NCBI GenBank assembly: GCA_021604505.1
Contig: BQJC01000001.1
Coordinates: forward strand, 434,001-498,000
Direction of reading: 5' to 3'
Length of the DNA stretch: 64,000 bases
DNA from: Nitrospinaceae bacterium
Lineage (GTDB): Bacteria > Nitrospinota > Nitrospinia > Nitrospinales > VA-1
The notes under the pieces were generated by a model. That model searched no databases, was not told where the DNA came from, and saw nothing but the letters and a program-made list of their open reading frames with translations. Below, in pieces: positions 24,916 through 33,173 of this stretch. The position numbers were made by a program, and so were the translations under genes. The first letter of the stretch is position 1. Every line of letters begins with the position of its first letter.

Positions 24916-26381
24916 GTCACCAACTTCCAGCCATCCTATTCCTTCTCCCGTTGTTTGCTGCTATTTCCATGCCGGTGGTTTGCCTTAAACACCGTCACTG
25001 GAGCCAGCCAATTTCTGTGGCAGTTCTCGCGGCTATGGTTCTTGTCTCTGTTTTGAACCTCCAAAACGTCCTTCATCATGGAGAAGTGCGGTATGTGTTC
25101 AGTGGGTGGACGGTACCCCTCGGCATTGAGTGGGTGGCCGATGGATTCGCAAGTGTCATCTTAGCGTTATTTAGTGTCTTGGGTTTGCTGGGTGTGGTGT
25201 TTACGGGACCCACTTCCCCAAAGGACCTGGGTGGCCGAATCGTTCATTATTATACGTTGATTTTGCTGTTAGTATCCTCTTTGACTGGCATTGTTTTCGC
25301 TGGCGATTTATTCAATCTGTTCGTGTTTTTAGAAGTTGCGGCTATCTCGAGTTACGCGCTTATTGGTGTCGCTGGCGGGAGAGCGCTCTTTGCAGCCTAT
25401 CGCTATCTTATATTGGGAACCCTTGGTGCTTCCCTTTATCTTTTAGGAGTGAGCTATCTCTATGCGGTGACTGGCACACTGAATATGGCGGATATGGCCG
25501 AAAAAATTCCCCTTTTATTACACTCTAAAGCGGTCGTGGGTGGATTGCTTTTTATGTTTATTGGCTTGGGGATCAAGATGGCCTTAGTCCCGTTTCATGC
25601 CTGGTTGCCCGAGGCCTATACCCATGCTCCTTATTCTATTTCCCCTATCCTGGCTTCACTGGTCACTAAAGTAGCGCTATTGGCTTGGGTCAGAATAATC
25701 TATTGGGTCTTCAATGCGTCCATTGTTATAGATGATATTCCGGTTTTGCTACTGGTGGCCGTTGTTGGAGCATTAGCGGCGGTCATCGGCGCAAGCCTGG
25801 CCTTGGCCCAGAGGGATCTTAAAATGATCTTCGCTTATGGAGGGATTTCGCACATCGGCATCATTCTTACTGGAATCGGTCAAGGCAACCCAACCGGGTT
25901 TGTCGGAGGAGTTTTTTATTTATTGAACGATGCCGTTATGCAAGCCAGCCTGTTTTTTTTAGCAGGCGTGGCGTTTTGTCATTATGGGGTCAGAACGATT
26001 GACGACATGGGGCGTGTTGGGAAACAGGCCCCTTGGCTTACGGGGTCTTTAATTATTGTGGCCTTAGGCATGATTGGCCTGCCTCCGACGGGTGGATTTT
26101 TTGGCAAATGGTACATCATTCTTGGAGCGTTAGAAGCGGGCAATTATTTTTCGGTCGCGGCGGTGCTGCTCGCCACGCTCTTGACGCTTGCCTATTTCGT
26201 CAAACTGTTTGAGTCCATTTTCCGCCAACCATCAACTCGAGTGGAAGTTCCGTCTGGTATAATTCCCCTCTCATTTAAACTGACTCTGGGCGTCACGTCC
26301 GCCGCTATCATGATTCTTGGTTTGTATAGTTCTCCCATTATTCAACTGTTGTTGAGCCAGGCTCTGCCACCAGGTCTTTGA
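24912..26381 (+). CDS. mnhD: Mrp antiporter subunit D (MnhD, NuoN/M-like)
   Basis: 489 residues, about 14 membrane helices, of the proton_antipo_M family. Key charged residues are kept: Glu in FNLFVFLEVAAISSYALIG, Lys in GLGIKMALVPFHAWLPEAYTHAP, Lys in ASLVTKVALLAW and Lys in GFFGKWYIILGAL. These form the ion-transfer path in complex I and Mrp proteins. It is the first of three antiporter-like subunits in this cluster. The next gene starts 8 bp after its stop. Confidence 0.93.
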   Translation: MSHQLPAILFLLPLFAAISMPVVCLKHRHWSQPISVAVLAAMVLVSVLNLQNVLHHGEVRYVFSGWTVPLGIEWVADGFASVILALFSVLGLLGVVFTGPTSPKDLGGRIVHYYTLILLLVSSLTGIVFAGDLFNLFVFLEVAAISSYALIGVAGGRALFAAYRYLILGTLGASLYLLGVSYLYAVTGTLNMADMAEKIPLLLHSKAVVGGLLFMFIGLGIKMALVPFHAWLPEAYTHAPYSISPILASLVTKVALLAWVRIIYWVFNASIVIDDIPVLLLVAVVGALAAVIGASLALAQRDLKMIFAYGGISHIGIILTGIGQGNPTGFVGGVFYLLNDAVMQASLFFLAGVAFCHYGVRTIDDMGRVGKQAPWLTGSLIIVALGMIGLPPTGGFFGKWYIILGALEAGNYFSVAAVLLATLLTLAYFVKLFESIFRQPSTRVEVPSGIIPLSFKLTLGVTSAAIMILGLYSSPIIQLLLSQALPPGL

Positions 26382-26389
26382 GGGAAATT

Positions 26390-28489
26390 ATGGCTCTTTT
26401 CGTCCTCATTCCTTTGCTTCCTCTTTTGGCTTCCCTCATTCTTCTGCTTGGGGGACGTCGTTGGGGTGAGAACAGTCACCGGATCGGGATTCCTGCCATC
26501 GGTTTATCCTTTCTGTTATCCGTTGTCGCTTTCATTGAAGTGTTGAGAAATGGACCATTCACTCTTTCTCTTTATCGCCTCTTACAATCGGGTTCCCTGA
26601 CCATTGATTTAACTCTATACGTGGACCAATTGACGGTCCTGCTTTTGCTCCTGGTCACAGGAGTGAGTGGGGTGGTGCATGTGTATTCCTCTCGCTACAT
26701 GATAGGAGAGTCACAATATAATCGTTTTTTCGCCGTCATTGCCTTGTTTACTTTTTCTATGATTTTGTTGGTCATGAGCGGCAACCTCTTGATTTTGTTG
26801 ATTAGTTGGGAGGTTATGGGGGTCTGTTCCTATCTGTTGATTTCTCACGCGGCAGAGCGACCTTCAGCTTGCCGGGCAGCCACCAGAGCTTTTCTGGTCA
26901 ACGCAATCGCGGATGTCGGATTAGGTTTTGGCATCATTCTAACCTTTTATACCTTCGGTACACTCGATATACAGACGATACTTTCTCAGGCTGAAGGCAT
27001 GCAGGACACCACCATCAATATCTTAGGGTGGATGGGTTTGGACCTTCAAATCTATCCCGTGACGCTGATTCCCTTCTTCCTTTTTATCGGGGCTATGGGA
27101 AAATCAGCGCAAATACCGTTCCACGTTTGGTTGCCCGGGGCGATGGAAGCTCCGACTCCGGTCTCGGCGCTTATTCATGCGGCCACTATGGTGAATGCGG
27201 GTCCGTTTTTGTTAGTGCGATTGAGTCCGTTGATGGTTCTTTCTCCATACGCCATGACGTTCATTTTCTTTATTGGCGCCATGACCGCGGTATTTGCCGG
27301 GATCGTTTCCTTGACGCAATCGGACATCAAAAAGATTTTGGCCTATTCCACAATCAGTCAAATCGGGTTCATGGTCATGGCCTGTGGTTTGGGTGCGTTT
27401 GCAGTAGCGATTTTCCACCTTCTTGCCCATGGGTGCTACAAAGCGTTCTTTTTTCTATCGACCGGCAATGCGTTGCGGTCCGTGGAACGGAGCCTTGGGC
27501 ATGATGAGCATGAGCACCCTGTCTCTGAGGGCATGGGGATCTTATATGGCGGGGCCCTGGTGTTGGCGTTACTCCCGCCACTCGTGCTGTTTTCAGGACC
27601 GTATGAATATTTGTGGGGAATCACGGGGTTTGTTTCTGCTACGATCGGATTCAAAATCATTGGCTTAATCACGGTATTTGTGGCTTCTCAATATCTTTTT
27701 AAAGGCGTCACTTCGCTTTTTGCCCACGGTCCAAAGACGTACTGGCCCGCTTCAGGACAGCATGGTCTGGAGACGCAATCTGTTCGGCCACAGCTTTTAA
27801 ATGGTTCCATTATAACGGGCCTTTTTCTGGCTGTGGTTTTTGCAGGTGGGCTAATGACTCTGTTTTGGAGTTGGTTCGCCGACTTTCTTGCTCCGGCTTT
27901 GACCTTTTCAGGAGACACATTGGGCGAAGGTGCCCCCGAGCAGGGGTTTCCTTTTTGGTTGGTGGTTTCACTTGGCATCGCAGTGGCGGGGTGGGTCTAT
28001 GCATACTCAACACAGGTCCGGTCCCAACATCAGGTCTTAAGAGCAAAGGGGATAAGCACTCGATGGTACGTCCTGTTTTGGAATAAAGGTTATTTTGATG
28101 AGATCTATGATGCCTATCTGGTCACCCCAACCATTCAGTTCGCACGCTGGTTGTGGCGAAATATTGATATAAGGGTTATAGATCGTTTCATCCATTCAAT
28201 CGCAACTTATTCTGTATATTTTGCAAGGTGGTTGTGGGGAATTGTTGATATAAGGGTTATAGATCGTTTCATCCATTTTATAGCGGCTTATTCTGTGTAT
28301 TTTGCCGGGTGGTTATTGAGAATTGTTGATATTCGCGCGTTGGAGGGGAAAGTAGGAAAAGTAGCAGGACAAGTTAATGCTACGGGGAAATTACTGCAAG
28401 AGATGGAATCCCGTACCATCCAACACCAATTATTAGTAATGGTGTTTTGGTTAGTGGCGATGACTGGCCTGTTGTATATCTTGGTTTAA
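26390..28489 (+). CDS. NuoL/MrpA-N/DabB-like antiporter subunit with repeated C-terminal helix segment
   Basis: 699 residues. The N-terminal part is a NuoL-type proton_antipo domain: NLLILLISWEVMGVCSYLLIS with the conserved Glu, FIGAMGKSAQIPFHVWLPGAMEAPTPVSALIHAATMV in which Lys and His are kept, and GCYKAFFFLSTGNALR. It may be the DabB partner of DabA or the missing MrpA N-terminus. The C-terminal part equals the lateral-helix region of NuoL, but a 27-residue segment (WLWRNIDIRVIDRFIH) occurs twice almost exactly at 584-610 and 611-637 and a third time in altered form from 638. A last membrane helix closes the protein. The ATG at 26390 follows GAGGGA; a TTG at 26378 lies inside mnhD. The family is sure; the exact orthology (DabB or NuoL) is open. 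Confidence 0.9.
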   Translation: MALFVLIPLLPLLASLILLLGGRRWGENSHRIGIPAIGLSFLLSVVAFIEVLRNGPFTLSLYRLLQSGSLTIDLTLYVDQLTVLLLLLVTGVSGVVHVYSSRYMIGESQYNRFFAVIALFTFSMILLVMSGNLLILLISWEVMGVCSYLLISHAAERPSACRAATRAFLVNAIADVGLGFGIILTFYTFGTLDIQTILSQAEGMQDTTINILGWMGLDLQIYPVTLIPFFLFIGAMGKSAQIPFHVWLPGAMEAPTPVSALIHAATMVNAGPFLLVRLSPLMVLSPYAMTFIFFIGAMTAVFAGIVSLTQSDIKKILAYSTISQIGFMVMACGLGAFAVAIFHLLAHGCYKAFFFLSTGNALRSVERSLGHDEHEHPVSEGMGILYGGALVLALLPPLVLFSGPYEYLWGITGFVSATIGFKIIGLITVFVASQYLFKGVTSLFAHGPKTYWPASGQHGLETQSVRPQLLNGSIITGLFLAVVFAGGLMTLFWSWFADFLAPALTFSGDTLGEGAPEQGFPFWLVVSLGIAVAGWVYAYSTQVRSQHQVLRAKGISTRWYVLFWNKGYFDEIYDAYLVTPTIQFARWLWRNIDIRVIDRFIHSIATYSVYFARWLWGIVDIRVIDRFIHFIAAYSVYFAGWLLRIVDIRALEGKVGKVAGQVNATGKLLQEMESRTIQHQLLVMVFWLVAMTGLLYILV
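28139..28300 (+). repeat. Tandem 81-bp coding duplication in the NuoL-like gene
   Basis: Units 28139-28219 and 28220-28300 are nearly identical; TTGATATAAGGGTTATAGAT recurs at 28164 and 28245. A diverged third unit follows from 28301 (TTTGCCGGGTGG, then GTTGATATTCGCG). The reading frame is kept. Confidence 0.9.
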
Positions 28490-28614
28490 CGAGTTCCTGA
28501 TTTGTATCCCTAGTATAAGAAATGGATCTGGTTGCGAATGCTCATGCGTCATTTTGCTAAGGCTGACTTGAAAAGACGGGAGATTGCTTCTTTGGTAGGC
28601 AGGAGGGTTCTTTA

Positions 28615-30117
28615 ATGAATATATTGATGGATCATCTGATCAGTTGGATGATCGCTGTTCCTGTTTTAGGAATTGTCAGTCTGGGATTTGTGCGCGATGA
28701 AGGGTCGATGCGACGAACTGCCTTTGGCTTCACAATGGTGGAGTTTTTCCTTTCGCTGGTACTCTGGAAGAATTTTGATTTAACCCAGCAAAGCATGCAG
28801 TTTGTTGAACGCGTGGAATGGATGCCCACGTTCAATATTCAGTATGCGGTTGGTGTGGATGGCATCAGTATTCTATTGGTGGTACTCACAGCCTTGCTTA
28901 GTCCACTCTGTGTCCTTTGTTCGTGGACGGGAATTACAACTCGAGTGCGAGCCTTCCTCTCGCTGATCTTGTTGGTTGAAGGCGCCATGATTGTGGTCTT
29001 TACCGCCCTGGATCTTTTCCTGTTTTTCATGTTGTGGGAATTGACCATGATTCCCATGTATTTCATGATTATTCTCTGGGGGGGACCGAATCGTATTGCC
29101 GCCGGGCTTAAATTCGTTTTATACAGTCTGACGGGAAGCTTACTGCTACTGGTGGGAATACTGGGTGTTTACCTTAATGGAGGACATACCTACGATCTGT
29201 TGGTGTTATCTGAACAAACCTTTTCCTCCAGCACGCAATTCTGGTTATTCCTGGCGTTCTTTCTGTCTTTTGCCATAAAAATGCCAATGGTTCCCTTTCA
29301 TACGTGGCTCCCTGACGCGCACTCCGAAGCGCCTACGGCTGGCAGTGTGATTCTGGCTGGGGTGCTGTTGAAAATGGGGGGGTATGGCTTTTTACGTTTT
29401 TGTTTGCCGATGTTTCCAGAGGCTTCGGCGAATTTCGCACCCTATATTTTGTGGTTGTCGGTCATAGCCATTATCTATGGCGGGTATCTGGCCCTGGCGC
29501 AGTCAGATCTTAAAAAGCTTGTGGCCTATTCTTCAGTTTCCCACATGGGTTTTGTCACTCTCGGAATTTTTGTTTTCAATAGCCAGGGCATCCAGGGGGC
29601 CGTCTTGCAAATGTTTAATCACGGGATCACGACCGCGGCCTTATTTATTTGTGTTGGACAATTATACGACCGCACTCACAGTCGAGCGATTTCTGATTAC
29701 GGCGGCTTGCATAAACCCATGCCAAGATTTGTCGCATTGTTCTTTTTATTTTCAGTCGCCGCCTTCGGGCTGCCAGGCACCTGTAATTTCATTGGCGAAT
29801 TTTTAGTCTTAGTAGGAACTTCCTATGTCAACTTTTTCATGGTTCTTATTTCTATGGGCGGTATTGTTTTGGCTGCTGCCTATATGTTGTGGATGCTCCA
29901 AAGGGTGGCCTTGGGAGAGTCAAAGACAGAAGCCGCCAAAGTGCTCCCGGATTTATCGAATCGGGAATTGGCTACGCTGATTCCATTGGCTGTCCTCGTA
30001 TTGGGTATTGGATTGTATCCCGGACCCTTGATGGAGATGATGGATGCGAGTGTGATTCACCTCATCCAACAAACCACAGGGCTGCAGGGGGCTGAAGTGC
30101 TTCACGGGAAAAACTAA
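28615..30117 (+). CDS. NuoM-like antiporter subunit
   Basis: 500 residues, full NuoM length, about 14 membrane helices. All ion-path residues are present: Glu142 in FFMLWELTMIPMYF, Lys222 in FAIKMPMVPFHTWLPDAHSEAP, Lys253 in LLKMGGYGFLRF and Glu in FIGEFLVLVG. It looks more like complex I NuoM than like MrpD. AGGAGGG stands 8 nt before the ATG. A 125-bp gap separates it from the NuoL-like gene, so it could have its own promoter, but orientation and pairing suggest one complex. It ends the DabA-Mrp row; a recombinase fossil follows 50 bp later. Confidence 0.93.
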   Translation: MNILMDHLISWMIAVPVLGIVSLGFVRDEGSMRRTAFGFTMVEFFLSLVLWKNFDLTQQSMQFVERVEWMPTFNIQYAVGVDGISILLVVLTALLSPLCVLCSWTGITTRVRAFLSLILLVEGAMIVVFTALDLFLFFMLWELTMIPMYFMIILWGGPNRIAAGLKFVLYSLTGSLLLLVGILGVYLNGGHTYDLLVLSEQTFSSSTQFWLFLAFFLSFAIKMPMVPFHTWLPDAHSEAPTAGSVILAGVLLKMGGYGFLRFCLPMFPEASANFAPYILWLSVIAIIYGGYLALAQSDLKKLVAYSSVSHMGFVTLGIFVFNSQGIQGAVLQMFNHGITTAALFICVGQLYDRTHSRAISDYGGLHKPMPRFVALFFLFSVAAFGLPGTCNFIGEFLVLVGTSYVNFFMVLISMGGIVLAAAYMLWMLQRVALGESKTEAAKVLPDLSNRELATLIPLAVLVLGIGLYPGPLMEMMDASVIHLIQQTTGLQGAEVLHGKN

Positions 30118-30165
30118 CTATTAGAAATGCGCTGCCTCATTACAAATCTTAACAGAACCGTCTAA

Positions 30166-30727
30166 AAGGGCATGCCCCTGCCCGCAAAAACTCCACGATA
30201 AATTTCCCCTGCGCGGATTCCTTCTTTGTGCAAAATGCCAGCACCTTGTAACTGCCGGATGGTTTAAAGGCAGGGTTGATCGCTATCCATTTTATCTTTG
30301 CCACAAAAAAATTGCCCGGAGTATAGGAGATCTGTGCGTAAGGAAAAGGTCGAGGGAGGGTTTGAAGAACTGCCTCTTGATCTCCGACCTTCCCAGAACC
30401 TGAATTTTGTGGCTACCGGGATGTTTCGGGAATTGTGAGAAGATCGGCTGAAACTCTCAGTCGAAGAAACGGCTTCAATCGGGGAAGAACTGCGGCACAT
30501 TGACCGGCTAGGTTGGACGGTTTGTGGGCCGGATTATGAAAACCGGCAGTCCGGCCTTGATCTCTGCCTACGAACATCAGGTAAGAAAACGGCAAGAAAA
30601 GAAGATTGGGTTAAGTGAAAAAATCCAGAAAAGCGGTTGTCCGCTGAATAGCCTGGAGGATACTTCTCGAACCGCTGCATTGTCGTTTCCCTTCTCGTAT
30701 TCAGACGATTTGAAGGGGAACATTTAG
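30166..30727 (+). pseudogene. Serine recombinase remnant (zinc beta-ribbon and C-terminal part)
   Basis: The plus strand reads FPLRGFLLCAKCQHLVTAGW then GRVDRYPFYLCHKK, the zinc beta-ribbon of large serine recombinases. A shift of frame near 30330 is needed to continue with EKVEGGFEELPLDLRPSQNL, a TGA interrupts FREL-EDRL near 30435, and the C-terminal helix (GSPALISAYEHQVRKRQEKK) lies in yet another frame at 30524-30727. The catalytic N-terminal resolvase domain is absent. It is a fossil with no working product. Confidence 0.8.
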
Positions 30728-30926
30728 GCGATGGTGGGCCCAGCAGGTTTGCGGCCCCATCATTGCCATTAATGAAGTTTGGGCAGATGAAATGGTTCTT
30801 AAAGGAAAAGAGGCCTTAAGAACGTATTGCTGAATCATCTGTTGCGTATGGAAGGTTGTGTCTTTCATAAGACAATTTTCCAGCTAAAACTGGATTTACC
30901 AAGACTCAATTCAAGGCATACCACCG

Positions 30927-31295
30927 TTAAGAAACCATATCTTTTAGGGTTAGAATGCCGGCCACTTTGCCAAATTTAGTGATAACGAGATGTTTGATCT
31001 TTTTTCTTAACATAAATTCATTGGCATCTCTACGGGTTATGTAGTGGTCCCTGGTTAAAAGGGGTTTTGACATGACGGAATTAATTTTTGTGGTTTTAGG
31101 GTCTAGACCGGTTGCAACGACTCTCTGTATTATGTCTGTTTTTGTAATAATCCCCACATAGTCTTCATTTTCTTTTACCAGGAGGGAACTTATTTTTTTT
31201 CCGCCTAATAATATCGCGGCCTCTTTGACCGACGATTGAGCATCAATGTCAACAATAGATGAAACCATAAAGTCTGCAATCTGGTCCTTATCCAT
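30927..31295 (-). CDS. CBS-pair domain protein
   Basis: 122 residues made of almost only two CBS motifs: IADFMVSSIVDIDAQSSVKEA with SSLLVKENEDYVGIITKTDI, and VMSKPLLTRDHYITRRDANEF with HLVITKFGKVAGILTLKDMV. CBS pairs bind adenine nucleotides and regulate other proteins. The ATG at 31295 follows GGGAGG by 6 nt; a longer in-frame start at 31370 has no such site. It is divergent to the beta-CASP gene and convergent with the recombinase fossil. Target unknown. Confidence 0.9.
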   Translation of the reverse strand: MDKDQIADFMVSSIVDIDAQSSVKEAAILLGGKKISSLLVKENEDYVGIITKTDIIQRVVATGLDPKTTKINSVMSKPLLTRDHYITRRDANEFMLRKKIKHLVITKFGKVAGILTLKDMVS

Positions 31296-31575
31296 ATCCA
31301 ACCTCCCTTCCTTTTTTAAAAATAAAAAACCTGGTGAAACAAAGAATAAAATAGCTCTCGACAATATCAATGTACCCTAAAGCGAATTTATTATACACGC
31401 TATCCCTGTTTGCCAAGGATGAACTCATGATTTTCTTTTTGAGGCAACAATATTTTTCGATGCTATATTAAAGCTAGAAGTGACTCTAAAAACTAAGAGT
31501 ACGTCGGATTTAATTTATTCTTGTTATAGTACTTTGTATAAATGCCAAGCCCTGAAATGATTGAAAAGGATACCC

Positions 31576-32976
31576 ATGCCCACTCTTAAATTTTTAGGCG
31601 CGATTCAACAGGTAACAGGCTCATGCTATTTGGTAGAAACAACACAAGGGAAAATTCTTCTGGACTGCGGGATGTATCAGGGGGAAATGAGACTTGAAAA
31701 AATCCCGGAAAAACATTTTGGGTTTGATCCAAAGTCTATAGACGCCGTTATCTTATCCCATGCCCATCTTGATCATTCCGGCCTGCTACCGCGACTGACT
31801 CGCGAGGGTTATCGCGGTCCTGTCTTCGTCACGGAACCTACCCGCGACCTGCTGGGAGTGATGCTAAAAGACGCGGCCTTTATTCAAGGGAAAGATATTG
31901 AATGGGAAAATAAATGGAGGCGGCGCGCGGGGAAAGAGCTCATTGAACCTCTTTACGATATTAAAGACGTGGAAAAGGTGCTTGGGCTTTTGACAGCCGT
32001 AGGTTACAACCAGCGCACTCCAGTTATTTCTGGAGTTGAGGTGCGTTTTCGCGACGCCGGACATATCATCGGTTCGGCTATCGTGGAGCTATGGGTCAAC
32101 GAAAACGGAAATAGCAAGAAAATAGTGTTTTCCGGTGACCTGGGCAATCACAGTTCTCCTCTTCTGCATGATCCTGAGATCATAGAAACGGCGGATATTT
32201 TATTGATGGAGTCTACCTATGGGGACCGCGATCACAAAAATGCGGATAAGACTTTAGAAGAATTCAAACAGGTCTTGAATGCGGCGATAGAGGACGGTGG
32301 GAACATTTTTATCCCATCCTTTGCCGTGGGACGCACTCAAGACCTTCTTTATCATTTGGGAAGGTTTTATCGTGAAGGAGCCTTGAAACAGCAAAAAGTG
32401 TTTCTTGACAGTCCGATGGCGACCAATGTGAGTGAGATTTATGCCCGGCACAGCGCTCTTTATAACGAGGAAGATCCGGAGTTTAACAAAGCTATCCTGA
32501 TCGGGTGGGAAAACTGGCTGCCAATTCTGACATATACCTGTACCACCAAAGAATCCATGGCGCTCAATAATATTAAGGGCGGCGCAATCATAATTGCCGG
32601 TAGCGGGATGTGTACAGGCGGACGAATACGCCATCACTTTAAACACAACCTTTGGCGAAGTAAAAGTCATATTATTTTCGTTGGGTTCCAGGCACGGGGA
32701 ACGCTTGGGCGGACCTTGGTCGATGGCGCCAAGCAAGTGAAATTCATGGGGCAAGAATTTGCGGTAAAGGCTAAGGTTCATACTCTTGGCGGTTTTTCGG
32801 CCCATGCCGGGCAGAGCCAATTGCTTGATTGGGCGGGCCGATTTCAGGAAAAGCGGCCTCACCTGTATCTGGTGCATGGGGAATTGAACAAGATGTTGGT
32901 ATTGCAAAATAAATTTCACGAAAAATATAACTGGTATGCAAATATCCCGGCTCCCGGTGAAACCATCGCATTTTAA
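31576..32976 (+). CDS. Metallo-beta-lactamase / beta-CASP RNase (CPSF-like)
   Basis: 466 residues. A zinc-dependent RNA-processing nuclease family. Motifs in order: HAHLDHSG (HxHxDH), GHIIGSA, SGDLG, then the beta-CASP parts SFAVGRTQDLL, GSGMCTGGRIRHHFKHNLW and the last metal/catalytic site LGGFSAHAGQSQLL, and the RMMBL end HLYLVHGE. All metal ligands appear present. The ATG at 31576 follows AAAGGA at 5-6 nt and is preferred to a TTG at 31561. Such proteins are common in bacteria as putative exoribonucleases; its target here is unknown. Confidence 0.93.
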   Translation: MPTLKFLGAIQQVTGSCYLVETTQGKILLDCGMYQGEMRLEKIPEKHFGFDPKSIDAVILSHAHLDHSGLLPRLTREGYRGPVFVTEPTRDLLGVMLKDAAFIQGKDIEWENKWRRRAGKELIEPLYDIKDVEKVLGLLTAVGYNQRTPVISGVEVRFRDAGHIIGSAIVELWVNENGNSKKIVFSGDLGNHSSPLLHDPEIIETADILLMESTYGDRDHKNADKTLEEFKQVLNAAIEDGGNIFIPSFAVGRTQDLLYHLGRFYREGALKQQKVFLDSPMATNVSEIYARHSALYNEEDPEFNKAILIGWENWLPILTYTCTTKESMALNNIKGGAIIIAGSGMCTGGRIRHHFKHNLWRSKSHIIFVGFQARGTLGRTLVDGAKQVKFMGQEFAVKAKVHTLGGFSAHAGQSQLLDWAGRFQEKRPHLYLVHGELNKMLVLQNKFHEKYNWYANIPAPGETIAF

Positions 32977-33003
32977 AAAATGTGAAGCTATAAATAATGA
33001 TCG

Positions 33004-33068
33004 ACCCCTCCGCAAGCGGACGGGGTATCCGCCAAAGGTTTTATTTTAAAATCCGTAGCAAGCTACGG
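33004..33068. repeat. REP-like pair of palindromes
   Basis: Two hairpins lie between genes: ACCCC-TCCGC-AA-GCGGA-C-GGGGT (33004-33026) and CCGTAGC-AA-GCTACGG (33053-33068). They look like repetitive extragenic palindromes; they may also end transcription of the RNase gene, though no T-run follows. Confidence 0.6.
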
Positions 33069-33173
33069 GGAATTAAACCCACTGGTGGAATTAAAACTTT
33101 TTTCATAATTGTGGGAATAACGCATAGCAGTTTTTGACCTATTTTCTGTCAAGACCAGTGGAGACTTGAGACT

